DNA of 64,000 nucleotides from Catonia carolina. Its lineage: Eukaryota; Arthropoda; Insecta; Hemiptera; Achilidae. The DNA is taken from positions 189,245,783 to 189,309,782 of the forward strand of contig JAQMRL010000001.1 of the NCBI GenBank assembly GCA_035578175.1, in the 5' to 3' direction. This document shows, in pieces, positions 11,202-22,837 of the stretch. Position numbers and translations under genes: made by a program. The notes beneath the pieces are model-generated. The model did no database searches and was not told the origin of the DNA. It was given only the letters and a program-made list of their open reading frames with translations. Position 1 is the stretch's first letter. The number at the start of each line of letters is the position of its first letter.

Positions 11202-11375
11202 ATGGTTCTTCCGAACGTACTTCTTTATATCACGGCGGCATCCATTATTGTTCACCACATTTACTCGTTTTCACGAGGAGCAGCACCACCACCACAAAAT
11301 CCTCCTCCACATGTACATTTTGGAGAAGTGGTAAACATCGAACAAGTTGATATTGGAGGTGCTGAGAATGGCTAA
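11202..11375 (+). CDS. 57-residue candidate small protein inside a MITE
   Basis: The frame runs from ATG at 11202 to TAA at 11373. The product has a hydrophobic N terminus (about residues 3-20, MVLPNVLLYITAASIIV), then a proline-rich part (PPPQNPPP, about 29-36) and an acidic glycine-containing tail. A good splice-acceptor-like 'gcaactttcag' lies just before the ATG, suggesting a host exon captured by the element. The composition is less AT-rich than the flanks. I do not recognise the family; it could still be a chance frame. Confidence 0.3.
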   Translation: MVLPNVLLYITAASIIVHHIYSFSRGAAPPPQNPPPHVHFGEVVNIEQVDIGGAENG

Positions 11376-11460
11376 GGCTAGAACCATCACTCCAATCCAG
11401 CGTGGGCTTTGTGTACTACTTCACCGGAAGTGTACGTGTGAAATGGATTGTGTGTTGGTG

Positions 11461-11532
11461 GTTCACACACACACAAACATATACACATTCTAACGTGGTG
11501 TGCGATGTCTCACACCCACCCACACACACACA

Positions 11533-11592
<60 letters not shown>

Positions 11593-11612
11593 TATAAACA
11601 CACACATCTAAA
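11461..11612 (+). repeat. CA microsatellite
   Basis: A long (CA)n tract with a few interruptions (CCCACC, CGCGCA). The frames predicted across it on both strands are artefacts of the repeat. Confidence 0.95.
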
Positions 11613-11725
11613 AGTTACGACCGCAGTGAACCGCAATTCCCCCAATGTATAATAATGCCATGAATGGCCTGTGGTGGTAGTCTGAAAATAAAAAAATTTT
11701 CCTTTTTCTTCAAATATGAAGAAAT

Positions 11726-11844
11726 GTTAAATACATTGTGTAGATTTACCATGTTGGTCGATTATTGGCGGCTTGATGTGCAGTTGTAGTACATCAAGCC
11801 GCCAATAATCGACCAACATGGTAAATCTACACAATGTATTTAAC
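11726..11844. repeat. Perfect hairpin, 54-base arms, 11-base loop
   Basis: Positions 11726-11779 and 11791-11844 are exact reverse complements, with only 'gcagttgtagt' between them. The arms contain 'tagatttaccatgttggtcg'. There is no coding content. Arms this exact imply recent formation or gene conversion. Confidence 0.9.
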
Positions 11845-12089
11845 ATCATTTATCATTCACTTCACTTTGCCAAAACATTCCATTCTTGCTAATTTCTATC
11901 CACCTACAAGACATCATCTCATTAACATTACCATATTTTCATAGCAGTTACATTATGTCGTATCCGCTCTTTACTCAGCAAATAATTTTCATCCGTTCTG
12001 TAGACATCATTTATTCCAAAATTTTTCACATTACTTAATCAAATTAAGCTTTCTGCCCTACACACATGTAAAATCTGGTGTAAAATTTC

Positions 12090-13112
12090 CACCACTCTCT
12101 CTTGCCAATTCAATTAATGAAAAATATAACCTAACATTAGTAAACACCATAAAAAATGAAACGGAAAATGGCCGCTTCTGTGATGTACTGGATAGCGCCC
12201 TAGCCTACTAAGCGGAGGTCACAGGTTCGATTTCCGGCTAGAGTCTGGAAATTATTACGTGCTAAAACCCATCATTACAGTTTCTTAAGCAATCGAAGTC
12301 GCTAATGATCAACCTGTAAATGCGACTTCAAATAAACAAAAAACTAACCTCAGAAAACATAACCTAATATTAATCATGAGTGAATAATACAAAATGAAAA
12401 CCTACGTTAGTTTGGCTTATAATACAGAAAATCACTAACGTTAAACTTTGCAGATAAAAGTGCATAAAATAAAAGTTGTAAGTTTATAATTTCTTATAAA
12501 TTTGATTATACAGCTACGCTTTTGTCGTAAAATGCATACTAACACCGAAATCTTTAAAATAATCCATTTTTCACAGATTTTCATAAAAAAAAACAGAAAA
12601 TCACTAATTAGCATTAAACTAAGCGTTGTAAAAAACTATTTGAAATAAAAATAGTAGGTTTTTACATTTTCTACAACTTTGATTATAATATCCTTTTGCC
12701 CTAAAATCCAAATTAAGGCCACAATCTCAAAAATTTCAGAGTTTTAAAAACAAGAATTTCAGCACACATGGCGACTTCCCTATCATGTAGAGCATAAAAA
12801 AATCAGTAATCAGAAAATCAGACAAAAGTGAAAAATTACACGAATAAACTACTAGTTCCGGCTGACCGAATTTGACAAAAATGTTCATGTCCGGTCCTCT
12901 AATAGTAGTCTACCTAACTCAAGTTTCAACTTCGTACAGTTTTCCATTCTTGAGATAATTTGTTCACGCACACGAGCACATACACACTCACCAATCGCTA
13001 AAAACATGTTTTTGGGTTCAGGGGGTCTGAATATGTGAATATCTGGTGAAAACTCAATTTCAAAAAATCAACATGAAAACAATGTTACTTCCTATATATT
13101 CATACAGGCAAA
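12090..13112 (-). mobile_element. Repeat family D, copy D2 (reverse)
   Basis: A nearly complete reverse-strand D copy. The right edge is 'tcatacaggcaaaagaaata' (element start) and the left edge has 'ctctctcttgccaattcaat' (element end). It is interrupted by a family C SINE at 12165-12345. It carries the internal 'gggttcagggggtctg', 'aaaattacacgaataaacta' and 'tctacaactttgattata' blocks typical of D. Confidence 0.75.
12165..12345 (+). mobile_element. SINE family C (tRNA-derived), copy C1
   Basis: The head reads 'ggccgcttctgtgatgtact', then a B-box-like 'acaggttcgatttcc', then 'gagtctggaaat' and 'gtcgctaatga'. Homologous copies are at 30288-30455, 33188-33330, 46388-46535 (reverse) and 58796-58972. 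It splits repeat D2. Confidence 0.8.
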
Positions 13113-13534
13113 AGAAATAGTAAAAATCCAATTTAATTGTATTTGATTTCCTTTATATCTTTTAAGTATTTACTCAGAAATGTGTCCTGTAATAAATGAT
13201 TTCAATTCTCAAATAAATTATTAGATTAATAGATTATTTAATTAATTGATTATTCTCAAATAAATCTGTTATATTTTAAAAAATACATTATAATTATTCC
13301 ATATAAGTAAACTCTTTTTTTAGATCTAATCATTAAAACGAATTCACAATAAGAACATCACACGTATACTTTTGTTTTAGAACATTAAAAAATTATTTTT
13401 AAGTAGACTCTACACATCCAAAAATACATTAGTATTTTATGATCTGTTGCTTCAGAAACTCAGTTATTAGTCATTTTCAGGTCTACATTCAATCTTGGAG
13501 CTATTAAAACAAAATTAGTTGAATACTTGACATG

Positions 13535-13735
13535 ATAAAAAATTTGGTGTGAAACACTCACACAACTTTCTCTTGCCAAAGCAAATAATGAACAATATAA
13601 TCTAACATTAGTAATAAAATATTAGAAATAAACAAAAAACTAACCTCAATAAACAATCTAATTTTAATCATGAGTGAAAGACTCAAAATGAAAATCAACC
13701 TCAGTTTGGCCTAAAAATACGGAAAATCACTCTTT
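13535..13735 (-). mobile_element. Repeat family D, terminal fragment D3
   Basis: The block from 'gtgtgaaacactcacacaac' and 'tttctcttgccaaag' through 'tttaatcatgagtgaaagac' is the terminal third of a D element in reverse orientation. It runs directly into the palindrome at 13729-13900. Confidence 0.75.
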
Positions 13736-13900
13736 CATGCTAAACAAGTTTAAACTTCGTACAGTGTTCCATTCTTGATCTCAAGAATGGAACACTGTCA
13801 CTCTTTCATGCTAAACAAGTTTAAACTTCGTACAGTGTTCCATTCTTGATCTCAAGAATGGAACACTGTACGAAGTTTAAACTTGTTTAGCATGAAAGAG
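13729..13900. repeat. Direct duplication plus perfect 49-base-arm palindrome
   Basis: A 70-base unit (13729-13798) is repeated directly at 13799-13868, and the second copy completes a perfect palindrome: 13801-13849 against 13852-13900 with a 2-base centre. The first copy contains only the inner part of the palindrome. The sequence derives from family D ('cactctttcatgc' and 'cttcgtacagtgttccattc'), so it looks like a fold-back rearrangement within that repeat. Confidence 0.85.
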
Positions 13901-13920
13901 TTATTTTTGTGATTTTGTTC

Positions 13921-16670
13921 ACACACGCAGGGCAGTTGTAAAACAACTAAGTACTTAAGTTCACAAACAGTAAATGTAAAGTAAGTTATACGGTGAACAT
14001 ATAAAGTTGATTATGAATACAAGACAATGAAAATAATCTGAACAAGATGTCACTCAAGAAGAACAAATCAATTTTATCAAACAAAACAAAAAAAACTGGA
14101 CTACAAATTTCCATGGAATACCAAATACATATTGAACATCAAACAACCCCACATTACTTTCAGAAACATGGGAAATAATAAAATGGTTAACGAGAAAGCT
14201 AAACTGAGGAAATATAATGGACCGAACCAAATTTTATAATTACTCACTTGAAGGGTTTCAACCAATGACAAAACCAAGACGATTGATGGAGAAGAATGGA
14301 AAACTCTAAAGTGATAGAATTTTGACAACATGGACTACAAAAAGAGGTTTCAGAAATCTCTAAAATTACTTAAAAACGTCTACAATGGCCACATTTTATA
14401 AAATGTTGTTTATAATACCATAAATGATATGGTAGTAGTCTGTAATTTACAAATATGATCAATTAAACATGCATGTGATAAAAATAAAAAGTTATTTCGA
14501 AAACGATACTAAATGATGAATGGAACAATAATGAAAGTAATAGAGCTAGATGTCAGTCAAAATAAAGAATAAAATGGATACAAACTTTGTGGCGGAATTT
14601 GTAAGTTCACTATCTTTAGTGAAAACAGACATCCATTCTGTGAACAATATCTTAACTGAAGACACAAAAAAAACAAGTCAACATGATAACGATATAAACA
14701 GTAAATGAGAGGTATACAGAGAAAATATTTATAATATCAACAGATCATATAGATAGACCAATCATGGAAATTATTAATACTCAAAAGCACTGCAATCAGT
14801 CAGAATCAAGAAGACTATCTCTGATTAAATGTGTTAATTATCTATTATATATGTTGTAAATATTCCACACAAGGGAATTGCCAATTTATTATGAAAATTA
14901 CTCAAAGGAAAATGCCAGTTTCTATGCGTAAGTAATTAATTTTGTTATTTTAAATAATCAAAGTATTGATTAACTTGAATAATTTAATATGTAAATTAAT
15001 AATTAAGTTCGATAGTTTAAAATTTATTGTTATTTATTTTTTATTTATTTATTATTTATTTTAAAATATACATGGCAGAGTTTGGAATGATTTTATCTTA
15101 TGAAAAATAACAAAATGATAAATGAATTTCCTTCAATCAAATGTTGAAAAAGGCAATCTCAATAAAAATTTTAATCTCATTAAAATGTATTTTCAAAACG
15201 TAAATTTTTTTTTACTTTGTTTGCTAAAACTCGTTAGCAAACAAAGTAAAAAAATCACAAAATTAACTTTTATTTAAATAGTACTTTATAAGCAAATTAA
15301 AGTGTAAAAAGGAAAACCTGGTAATGTTCTAAAGAATCCAAACTAAAAATCCAAATGTTCTTCAAAAAATTTTATCTTAAAACGTATTTATCATCCATTA
15401 AAATAAAATACCAAATATCATTTAAATTCAAATAATTTTAATTCACTCGTTAAATATTATGTATTTCTTTAAATTAGCTCACAAATTGAATTAACAGAAT
15501 TCCTAGCAAAACATTAGGTACTCAAAAATTATTCTTATCATTGTTATTTCATTGCCCTTGGTTACTACATTTTTTTTAAATTTTTTAACATAATGTAACA
15601 TATGTAATTACACAACAAAATAAATAAAATCTAGGCCAGGTGTTCATTTATAAAAACCAAAATGTAAGCAAACCCTAGGCTATATGGATGGATGAATAAT
15701 TTTAATTTAAATTTAAATTTGGTTTGCTACACTATATTCTATAGAGAAAATATCTAAAATATCGACAGATTATAGAGATAGACCAATCATGGAAATTATG
15801 AATACTCATAAAAAGCACTGCAATCAGTCAGGATCAAAAAGAAGATCATCAATCTAATGATCAATCGATAATTTAATCAGTAAGACAAAAGATTACCTGA
15901 ATAAACGCATCACTATAAAAGAAAATAAGGAAGAGTTTTTGATCACACATTGAAAATTGATAAATACTAGACTAATTAAAAGGGTTTTTAAAATAATTAA
16001 TTTTCAAAAAGCTACCAATGAATAAAACCCAATCGAGTGATAATTTGCGCCACGTAAGTAACTGCATGACTAAATATTTTTAAACGATATGTATTTTAAA
16101 GTATAGAGATATGAGGAGGTAAAGCAGGGGTAAGGTACTGGAGGAAGTTCAAGTATTTACCTACGATGGGGACTCAAAAGTAATTAGACTGAAAGTGCAC
16201 TGCCATTCGTAGACGTTAGTAGAGAGTTCTCCCACTGGATGGAACTAGTAGAGATCTTCAACAAACAACTGCCTACTATTGGTTTCATAATCATAGACAC
16301 TCGAGTTTGAACCCTTGCATCTCCAAAACTATGAGTCGAATTTTAACATACTTTACATCAAAATTTAGCTCATTTTATTCTGCGTTGGCCTATAATAGTC
16401 CTATATTTTTAATGTTGTTTAAAAATTGCCATATCGAGGTTGAAAGACAAAAAGGCCCGGGTTTCTTGATACCGCAACAAGCAACAAATTTCATGCGTTT
16501 AGAGGCGTGTAACTCTATAAGTATTTGACCGAAATTTCAAAATCGTAAGTTATTTAAATTTTGATTTATTAACAATATTCTGAACCCTTGACATCTCTGT
16601 AACCGCTCGATCGTTCGGCACAGGCAAACTATCGTTTTATTCAGCGTCAAAAACTTAGTACAGGTATGTT
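13921..16670. other. AT-rich intergenic stretch, no gene seen
   Basis: No supported coding region. Two related blocks ('agatagaccaatcatggaaa' then 'gcactgcaatcagtcag') occur at about 14752-14806 and 15775-15830, indicating an old duplication. A hairpin with arms 'ttttactttgtttgct' lies at about 15212-15253. The segment around 16160-16260 ('gggactcaaaagtaattaga', 'tagtagagagttctcccact') resembles transposon-end sequence but is not assigned. Confidence 0.45.
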
Positions 16671-16959
16671 ATGAAATATCGATTGGCCAATGTTGTGGTA
16701 GAATTTTTAAAATTTTGAAAAATAAACTTGGTAATGCGGGGGGGGTGGGCGCTACTATCCATTTTGCTTGAATCTGACTGTCTACCTGAATTGACAACGC
16801 AGTCAGTCAATTCAGGTTGACAGTCCGACAGGATGTCACGTACACAAACTAGCAACATGGATATACTCATGGTAACACCCACCCCCCTCCCGCATTACCA
16901 AGTCTATTTTTCAAAATTCTAAAAATTCTACCACAACATTGGCCAATCGATATTTTATG
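16671..16959. repeat. Foldback element with about 80-base arms
   Basis: Arms at about 16671-16749 and 16876-16959 are inverted copies ('atcgattggccaatgttgtg', 'accaagt', a G/C run of 8-10). A smaller nested inverted repeat in the middle ('ctacctgaattgac' and 'gtcaattcaggttgac') strengthens the fold. No transposase is encoded; the minus-strand frame spanning it is a by-product. Confidence 0.75.
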
Positions 16960-17905
16960 TATTAATTAATGTGTGTTATGTTATATAAAAAGCGTTTGCA
17001 GCGTATGGACGAGACCATAAAGACATGCAGTTTGCACCCCATATAGTAGCTACGGTTTACTGAGATAGATTGAGGTTAGGGACAGTACCATTTTTAGACA
17101 AACGATTTTCCAACAGTAAGCTACGGTTTGCGGAGACAGACTGGGGCGAGCTCTAACTGACTGCATTGGACGATAAAAAGAGGTCACTTCTAATTGGATA
17201 TTCAAAATTACTGATTCTCTAGTCGAAACATGTCCTAATTCTTGTTTAAAATTATACACTCATAAAAAATAGTTCTTATGTTTTTTTTAAATACCAGTTT
17301 ATCAACTCATCAGTTTCATTCTGGAAATACTAACAATACTTATTTACTTTTCAGGAGCGGAAATTTAAATTTTCATCAAGAAATCATAAAAAATATCAGT
17401 TCTATAATCCAGAATCATTATCCAGGCGGTAAAACCAATACAGTTTAATTAAAACGGATGTTAAACCACGAAAAAATCTTAGCCTAATAGACTTGATAAA
17501 ATGGTGCATAAATCGAGGAATAATATTTCTTAAATTATTTATTACATTTAATATTTATTTATGAAAATTCTACGCTAACCAATAATTTTTTTTTTTTGAA
17601 TTAATGTTTTCTTTACATTTTGTCAGAAAATTGTCTACCCGTAGACTATGACAATACCTCAGACAGAAACAGTTATACTGTTAATCATGAAATTGCGAGC
17701 TTCCTAGTTAATCAAGCAGTCGTGTACCTTCAACTGTCCTGCCTTTCAGTGTTTCCACTCCACCCACCCTGCCAGTGGCATTGGAATTGCTTCACTCAGT
17801 TGCTTCAATGCAAGTTTGACACGTTTCAAAACGTTTGTGGACTCTTTCTTTTAAGTCATTTTAGTTTTAAAAATTTGTTATTTTATAGGCCTAACGTTAA
17901 ATTGT
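16960..17905. other. Intergenic, no gene seen
   Basis: A short imperfect direct repeat ('tagctacggtttactgagat' and 'agctacggtttgcggagac') is present at about 17048-17133. The rest is AT-rich without recognisable features. Confidence 0.4.
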
Positions 17906-17909
17906 TTAA

Positions 17910-18160
17910 TACAGAAAACAGATGGTTTTCGAAGACTGAGGTTCCTGGTTCGAATCCTAGTATAGGTAGTTACTTTTATACAGACTTGAATACTAGACAG
18001 TGGTTACCGGTGTACTTTGATGGTTGTGGTTTTATTAACCATACTCTCCCAGGAATGGTCAGCCTGGGTCTGTACAAGACTACACCTCATTTACACGTCA
18101 TACACATCACCCTCATCTCATTAGGTCATGGGGTTGTTTATTGTTCTGAATTATATTATA
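17910..18160 (+). mobile_element. SINE family A, 5'-truncated copy A2
   Basis: It begins within the tRNA-like head ('gaggttcctggttcgaatcc', B box intact) and continues through the conserved body to 'tgttctgaatt'. The 186-codon frame at 17620-18180 runs through this SINE and is not a gene. Confidence 0.8.
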
Positions 18161-18500
18161 ACATTGTGAGAGTGACGTGACTCTGGTCACAGCAACTGTA
18201 TTAATCTAAGCTTTGTACAGCTGCGGGATGAAGGGGACAGACGAAGTACCAGACCAGTGCTGCGTCATAACACTGTACTAATCAACTCATTGCTCTTCGC
18301 TAGGCAGTAGGCTGCCTAGTGCGGTGACATACGTGGGTGCTGTTTTCGCTATTCGCTGTAGACGACGACACAGAATATATGTAGTTTGGATAGTAGGCCT
18401 ACCCTTGACTACTACAAACATAATACAAGTACAATGTTACTACTACTAACGCAATCTCTCACAGTAGTAGTGACGTAATGCATACCTTTCAGCTGCATTA

Positions 18501-19356
18501 AGGCTGATTTATGTTAGGACGGGGCGTGTTCGACACGGCTGTCTTACGGGGCACGTTGAGGAATCATATCATATGAAATACATAAGGTAGTTTATAGTAC
18601 AACGGGACATGGCGACAACGGGTTAACGAGCCGCCGGTCACCCGGACCCGCCACGTAGGCTACGATCCTTTCCTGTACCCGCCACGTTGCCGCCCCGCTC
18701 CGCTGTAACATAAACTACTCAACGGCGACGACACGTGCAGCTAGTAATGTGAGAGGCAGTATTGGTTTAGAATCTGTCAATTGTGCTTCGCTGTTTATTA
18801 AACTTTTCAATATATTGAACAATGGATGACAAAAAATTGATTGAGTGTGTGAGGAAGTACGCAGCTATTTACGATATGGCTCATCCAAAATACTTGGACA
18901 ACTACCACAAAGCTTCATTGTGGAAGAAAATAGCTGAAGAAGTTAAGGAGTCAGGTAAAGTACAGTCATTCATTTTTTCTTGATTGATTTGTATTTTGGG
19001 TCTTTTCAGTTATTCCCCCGCCAGTATAATTTGTCACATTTTATGGATATTTGTTATGTAAAGTTAAGAGTATTTTTAACGATAAAAACGGGAAAGATAT
19101 TGTAAAGCTAAATAGGCCTATACCTTAACTTGAACAATATTTACGAAGGATGTTTTAATATTTTCCACATTTTTATCGTGTGAGTACTATAATTCATTTT
19201 TCGTCAAACACCCCCTAACAACTCACGAAAAGAACTGACTAGAAAACCCTTGAGGCAGCCGTAAGCGACCTGTTGCAACCAAATCAAACACCCGTACAGG
19301 ACCCAGTTCTCCCACGGCCCGTGTCGAACACGCCCCGTCCTAACATAAATCAGCCT
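18501..19356 (+). mobile_element. PIF/Harbinger element, internally deleted, TTA target duplication
   Basis: Terminal inverted repeats of 38 bases (18501-18538 and 19319-19356), exact by eye, start AGGCTGATTTATGTTAGGAC. TTA duplications flank it at 18498-18500 and 19357-19359, diagnostic of the superfamily. The 856-base element keeps one coding exon, an intact MADF start at 18822-18954, and lacks the nuclease gene. The near-identity of its ends suggests relatively recent mobility. Confidence 0.9.
18822..18954 (+). CDS. MADF-domain (Myb/SANT-like) first exon of a Harbinger element
   Basis: ATG at 18822 opens a frame encoding LIECVRKYAAIYDMAHPKYL, then LWKKIAEEVKESG, followed by a donor-like GTAAAG at 18955. 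This is the N-terminal half of a MADF domain: aromatic and tryptophan positions, and the 'P.LYD..H..Y' motif, are present. In Harbinger elements such a protein binds the transposon ends and helps nuclear import of the nuclease. The remaining exons are absent, so a functional protein is unlikely. A broken homologous exon is at 9137-9290. Confidence 0.75.
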
Positions 19357-19359
19357 TTA

Positions 19360-20540
19360 AGCTTGGAAACGGGCAGTAGTACAGCACTGATCCCCACCAC
19401 TCGCTGAAGTAACTGAGCCCACCATTACCAAAATAAACCTTCTGCACACTCAAGAAAACCGGCAAGCTTAGTTTTGGCGTCCACTCTACATCAGTACTGA
19501 ACTGCTACTGAGATCTACCAGACCCTCTTGAACTATTAAAAATAACCGTAATTACATTAAAAATACACAGGGAGCAGTTATCGTCAAAGTCAAGGATGGG
19601 AGTGGCAAGTCCAGCTTGTCAAAGTCACCATTGTGTTTTTAAATGGCAGCGAGTCTGACCCGTCATAATCAGTCAATGAGTTAATAACTGTAATTTTTTT
19701 TTAATTTACCATTAGCTTACAATTCAGTTATTATGTATTGGTAAAAACACACAAAATAAAATCAGTATTTTAGGTGGCGATTTATATTGTTCTATTTTAC
19801 GACGCTTTGCTCTTCCCGTAAGGTAAGTTTTTCCTGCAATGTACAGTCTTTTGAGAGTTATGATAAGAACAAGGCTATAAGCAAATCCAATGTTTACATT
19901 AACACATTATAGAAACATAAGTGACTGATTGTGTTATAACTGAATGACTTTCAATATAACGGACTTGCATAACAATGGACATCCATATTAGTACCAATTA
20001 GTTCGTTAAATTGAGCATTGACGTAGTGGATAGGGTGTTGATGTTAGGACAGTAGTCTCAGAGAGCCTCGGGAGTGGTCCGTGGAAGGGTTCGGCAGCAC
20101 ATATAAAAACGTTGCCAAATGAATGGGGATTTTGAAAACAATTTTCATTGAATGAAATAGACTGAATGTATCCCGTGATTATTAGGTATTGAATTAAATT
20201 TTATTTCTTGAGATATTTCTGAATATTCCTTTCTTTTGCCAAGGGGGATATTGTGCACCCCATACCCTCTAGAAGGCAGGACCAGGGGTGGTCCGTAATT
20301 GGTGAAATTTCTGGCCTAGTGGTTTGTAGACTTCTACAGGTTGGGAACCACTGTGTTAAGCCTCCCATACATTTGTGTATGTGAAGCTATAATAAAATTA
20401 GAACGATGTCATATAAGTCATTCTCATTTCATTGGGTCGTGGGGTTACTTACTCTTTGAAAGTGAATAAATTGAAACGTACATACACATAGTTTAAAACA
20501 GATTGTCAACTACTGTATCTTGATTTTTCTGTAATATTTA
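19360..20540. other. Intergenic; possible hAT-like remnant at about 20055-20357
   Basis: The only signal is a sequence ending 'aggttgggaaccactg' at about 20338-20353, whose reverse complement, CAGTGGTTCCCAACCT, is a common hAT end. A weaker partner, 'cagtagtctcagagagcc', starts near 20058. The 8-base flanks match only partly. No coding content. Confidence 0.3.
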
Positions 20541-20544
20541 CTGT

Positions 20545-21015
20545 TGGTTATCTTTTTTCTTGTATCTGCGTATTGTCATTATCTCCATCTTTCGAATAAG
20601 ATTTTTAAACCTGCTATTCAGCTACTATTTCTTTTGGCTTTTTAAGTTGTTCAATTGCTTCCTTCTCCGATTCGGATAACAGGGCAAGATCGTCTGCAAG
20701 TGCTAGGATCAAACTACTTGAGCTCTGACCCTTTTCCCTGTAGCAGGTTTAGAGTTCATTTTTCCAGAATTCTTGGAAACTTTCGAGGTTTATAAACTTT
20801 CCAGAATTCTTTCATGATTTCGTCCAAAATTAAATGAAACAGAATCGGTAACAGGCCATCTCCTTGTCCTAACCATGTAATGATTTACAAACTACTAACT
20901 AATTTATTCCTGAAACTTAATTTTGGAGTCTTTTTGAAGAGGTGAATAGTCTCTTATCAACACCATATTCCTTTAGACAGTTAACCAAGGTGTTCCTGTC
21001 TATCAATTTGTAAAT
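20545..21015 (-). pseudogene. Non-LTR retrotransposon RT-domain fragment
   Basis: Reading the minus strand from about 21015: LIDRNTLVNCLKEYGVDKRL, a gap, then GQGDGLLPILFHLILDEIMK, a stop and frame change, then LALADDLALLSESEKEAIEQ. These are the finger-palm motifs of a LINE reverse transcriptase, including the catalytic x-ADD (here LADD). Stops and frameshifts inactivate it, and both element ends are missing. Confidence 0.8.
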
Positions 21016-21129
21016 TATAAACAATATTAATATGAAATAAAAGTAATTTTCTCTTACCATAAACATTACAAAAATAAGAAACAAAACGAACATTATTTTT
21101 CTGTTTGAAGATTTGGCAGTCATCTTTAG

Positions 21130-21640
21130 GATATGAATTTTGAATCTAAACCAGGAAAAATAAAATTTTGTATTGTATAACGACCTTGAAAACAGAACTA
21201 TTAATTTCTGATAATTTTATACTCTGTACTCGGTACTCTGTCTCTGTCTGTCTATCTATCTATCTATATACCTATCTATTTCTAAAAATTGAAAAGAAGC
21301 AATACCCACGTGCATGTATAAGTTGCACTTATGCTTTCGTTTTGTTATTGTTATACTTTTTTGGCGGAATCTGTTAGTAGCGGGGCAGAGACAATGTTTT
21401 CAGGAACGCACAAAACTGCAGTCATAACATACCTCTACTCCTTTCTTTCCCCTTGTTTGTAACTGTTATTCATCCCGGTTGTTATACACGCCCGTGTTAT
21501 ACACGGGCGTAGCTATAATTTTATTATTTAATGTACCCATTTTCCAAGATTGGAGTATGTTTGGGGGAGTAATATTTATAAAATTAATAAAAGTTTGAGA
21601 ACCAGTTTTTTGTTAATGAAAGTGCAAACTCTTTAATGGA
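21130..21640 (+). repeat. Dispersed repeat family H, copy 2
   Basis: Opposite-orientation match to 9310-9790, including the CTGT/TATC tetranucleotide tract, 'gttttcaggaacgcacaaaa' and 'acccattttccaagattgga'. It contains a local 'acacgcccgtgttatacacg' palindromic duplication absent from copy 1. Confidence 0.7.
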
Positions 21641-21644
21641 TAGT

Positions 21645-22835
21645 TATTAATAAGTTGATTCGTGAATATGAGCACTAAAAACTATTAAAAATTAATTTGT
21701 AATCAATTGGTTTGGTATAAATTGAAGGGCCATAATAAAACTCGTCTTTTCCTCTTCTTTTAAATTTTATCGGAGAAACGAAAAATAATTGCAGCTAAAC
21801 CATTTACGGATTGTGTCTTATGGAAATATGTATGACAAATTTCATTATTCACAATTTTCAAAACTGTGTTTTTACTGCATAAACTAAGTTTTGAAATAAA
21901 TTCAGTTGTTTTTCTAACAACTCTTATGCTAAACAACACAATCATAAGATAACTATTTTGGAAAAATGTGGGTACGGTAGGGTATGTTATGGACATCCTC
22001 ATGTTTCGGGGTCAAGATTTTTGCCAAGTTTTCCTAGTCCATTCCAGGTGAATTTCTCCTCAGTCTCCAATTTGAGTTCAGTGCAGTAGTGTATCCTCAT
22101 TTCCTTTTTCAAATTTTTTGAAAAATTTTTATGACAAATTTTGTCATAAAAATGTAATGTACGTATAATTATCTTGATGGACATTAAAGTTGATAATTTA
22201 TTGAAATTTTATTCATTTGTGAAACAGGTATAATGAACAGGCATAAACATGCAAACAAAGTTGAGTTTATTTAGAAAAAAATTAATCATCTTCAAAGATG
22301 TTCCTACTTAGATATACGTACGTCGTCTTAGAAAAGAATTCATTGTTTTTTTAATTTTTCATGTAGTCTACTATTATAATTTCACTAGTTTCTTCTACTT
22401 TACATGGAAACTGGTTTCATGCAATAAAATATGTTCAAAGGGTTTAGTTAACCCAAAAAAGAAAAAAAACTATTAATATGTTACAAAAGTAGGTATAGTT
22501 TTAAAAGTTATATCAAATTTATATATAGCTCACCAAAGTTTACAACATACACCAATGTTGTTATTCGATAGATCTGCTTAAATTAATGTGACGTCAAAGT
22601 AGTTCACATAGAGAATAAACAAAGCTGCTAAATGGCTTCCTTTTAAAGCAGTCTATCAACCAATTTTAAAGCACTTCAACCAGTCACTTTATGCTAATCT
22701 GATTAGGTTTGGATAATCCCATCATGAATTTTGTGTAACAATTTCGTTAATTTGTTAAAATATTATACATGAGCAGATTTTAGGTCCTTGCAAATCAAGT
22801 TTTACAAATATTGTGATAATTCCATAGGGGCTGAA
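21645..22835. other. Intergenic, no gene seen
   Basis: AT-rich. A small palindrome ('tttttatgacaaa' and 'tttgtcataaaaa') lies at about 22124-22152. The minus-strand frames at 21760-22184 have no recognisable domain. Confidence 0.4.
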
Positions 22836-22837
22836 AT

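Larger units (their letters stand above)
11096..11656. mobile_element. MITE with about 45-base terminal inverted repeats
   Basis: The left end reads 'ttattatacattggg' then 'gaattgcggttcactgcggt'. The right end carries the same in reverse complement, with one or two mismatches over about 45 bases. The interior holds a 57-codon open frame (11202-11375) and a CA microsatellite (11461-11612). TIR length, size (561 bases) and lack of a transposase fit a non-autonomous DNA transposon of unassigned superfamily. Confidence 0.75.

Noticed and set aside
11402..11611. Open frames on both strands rich in His/Thr or Cys/Val
   Set aside because: They are the translation of a CA microsatellite and not genes.
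17620..18180. 186-codon plus-strand open frame, the longest single frame in the window
   Set aside because: Its second half is the body of SINE A2 and the same peptide recurs in the other SINE A copies; the first half has no recognisable domain.
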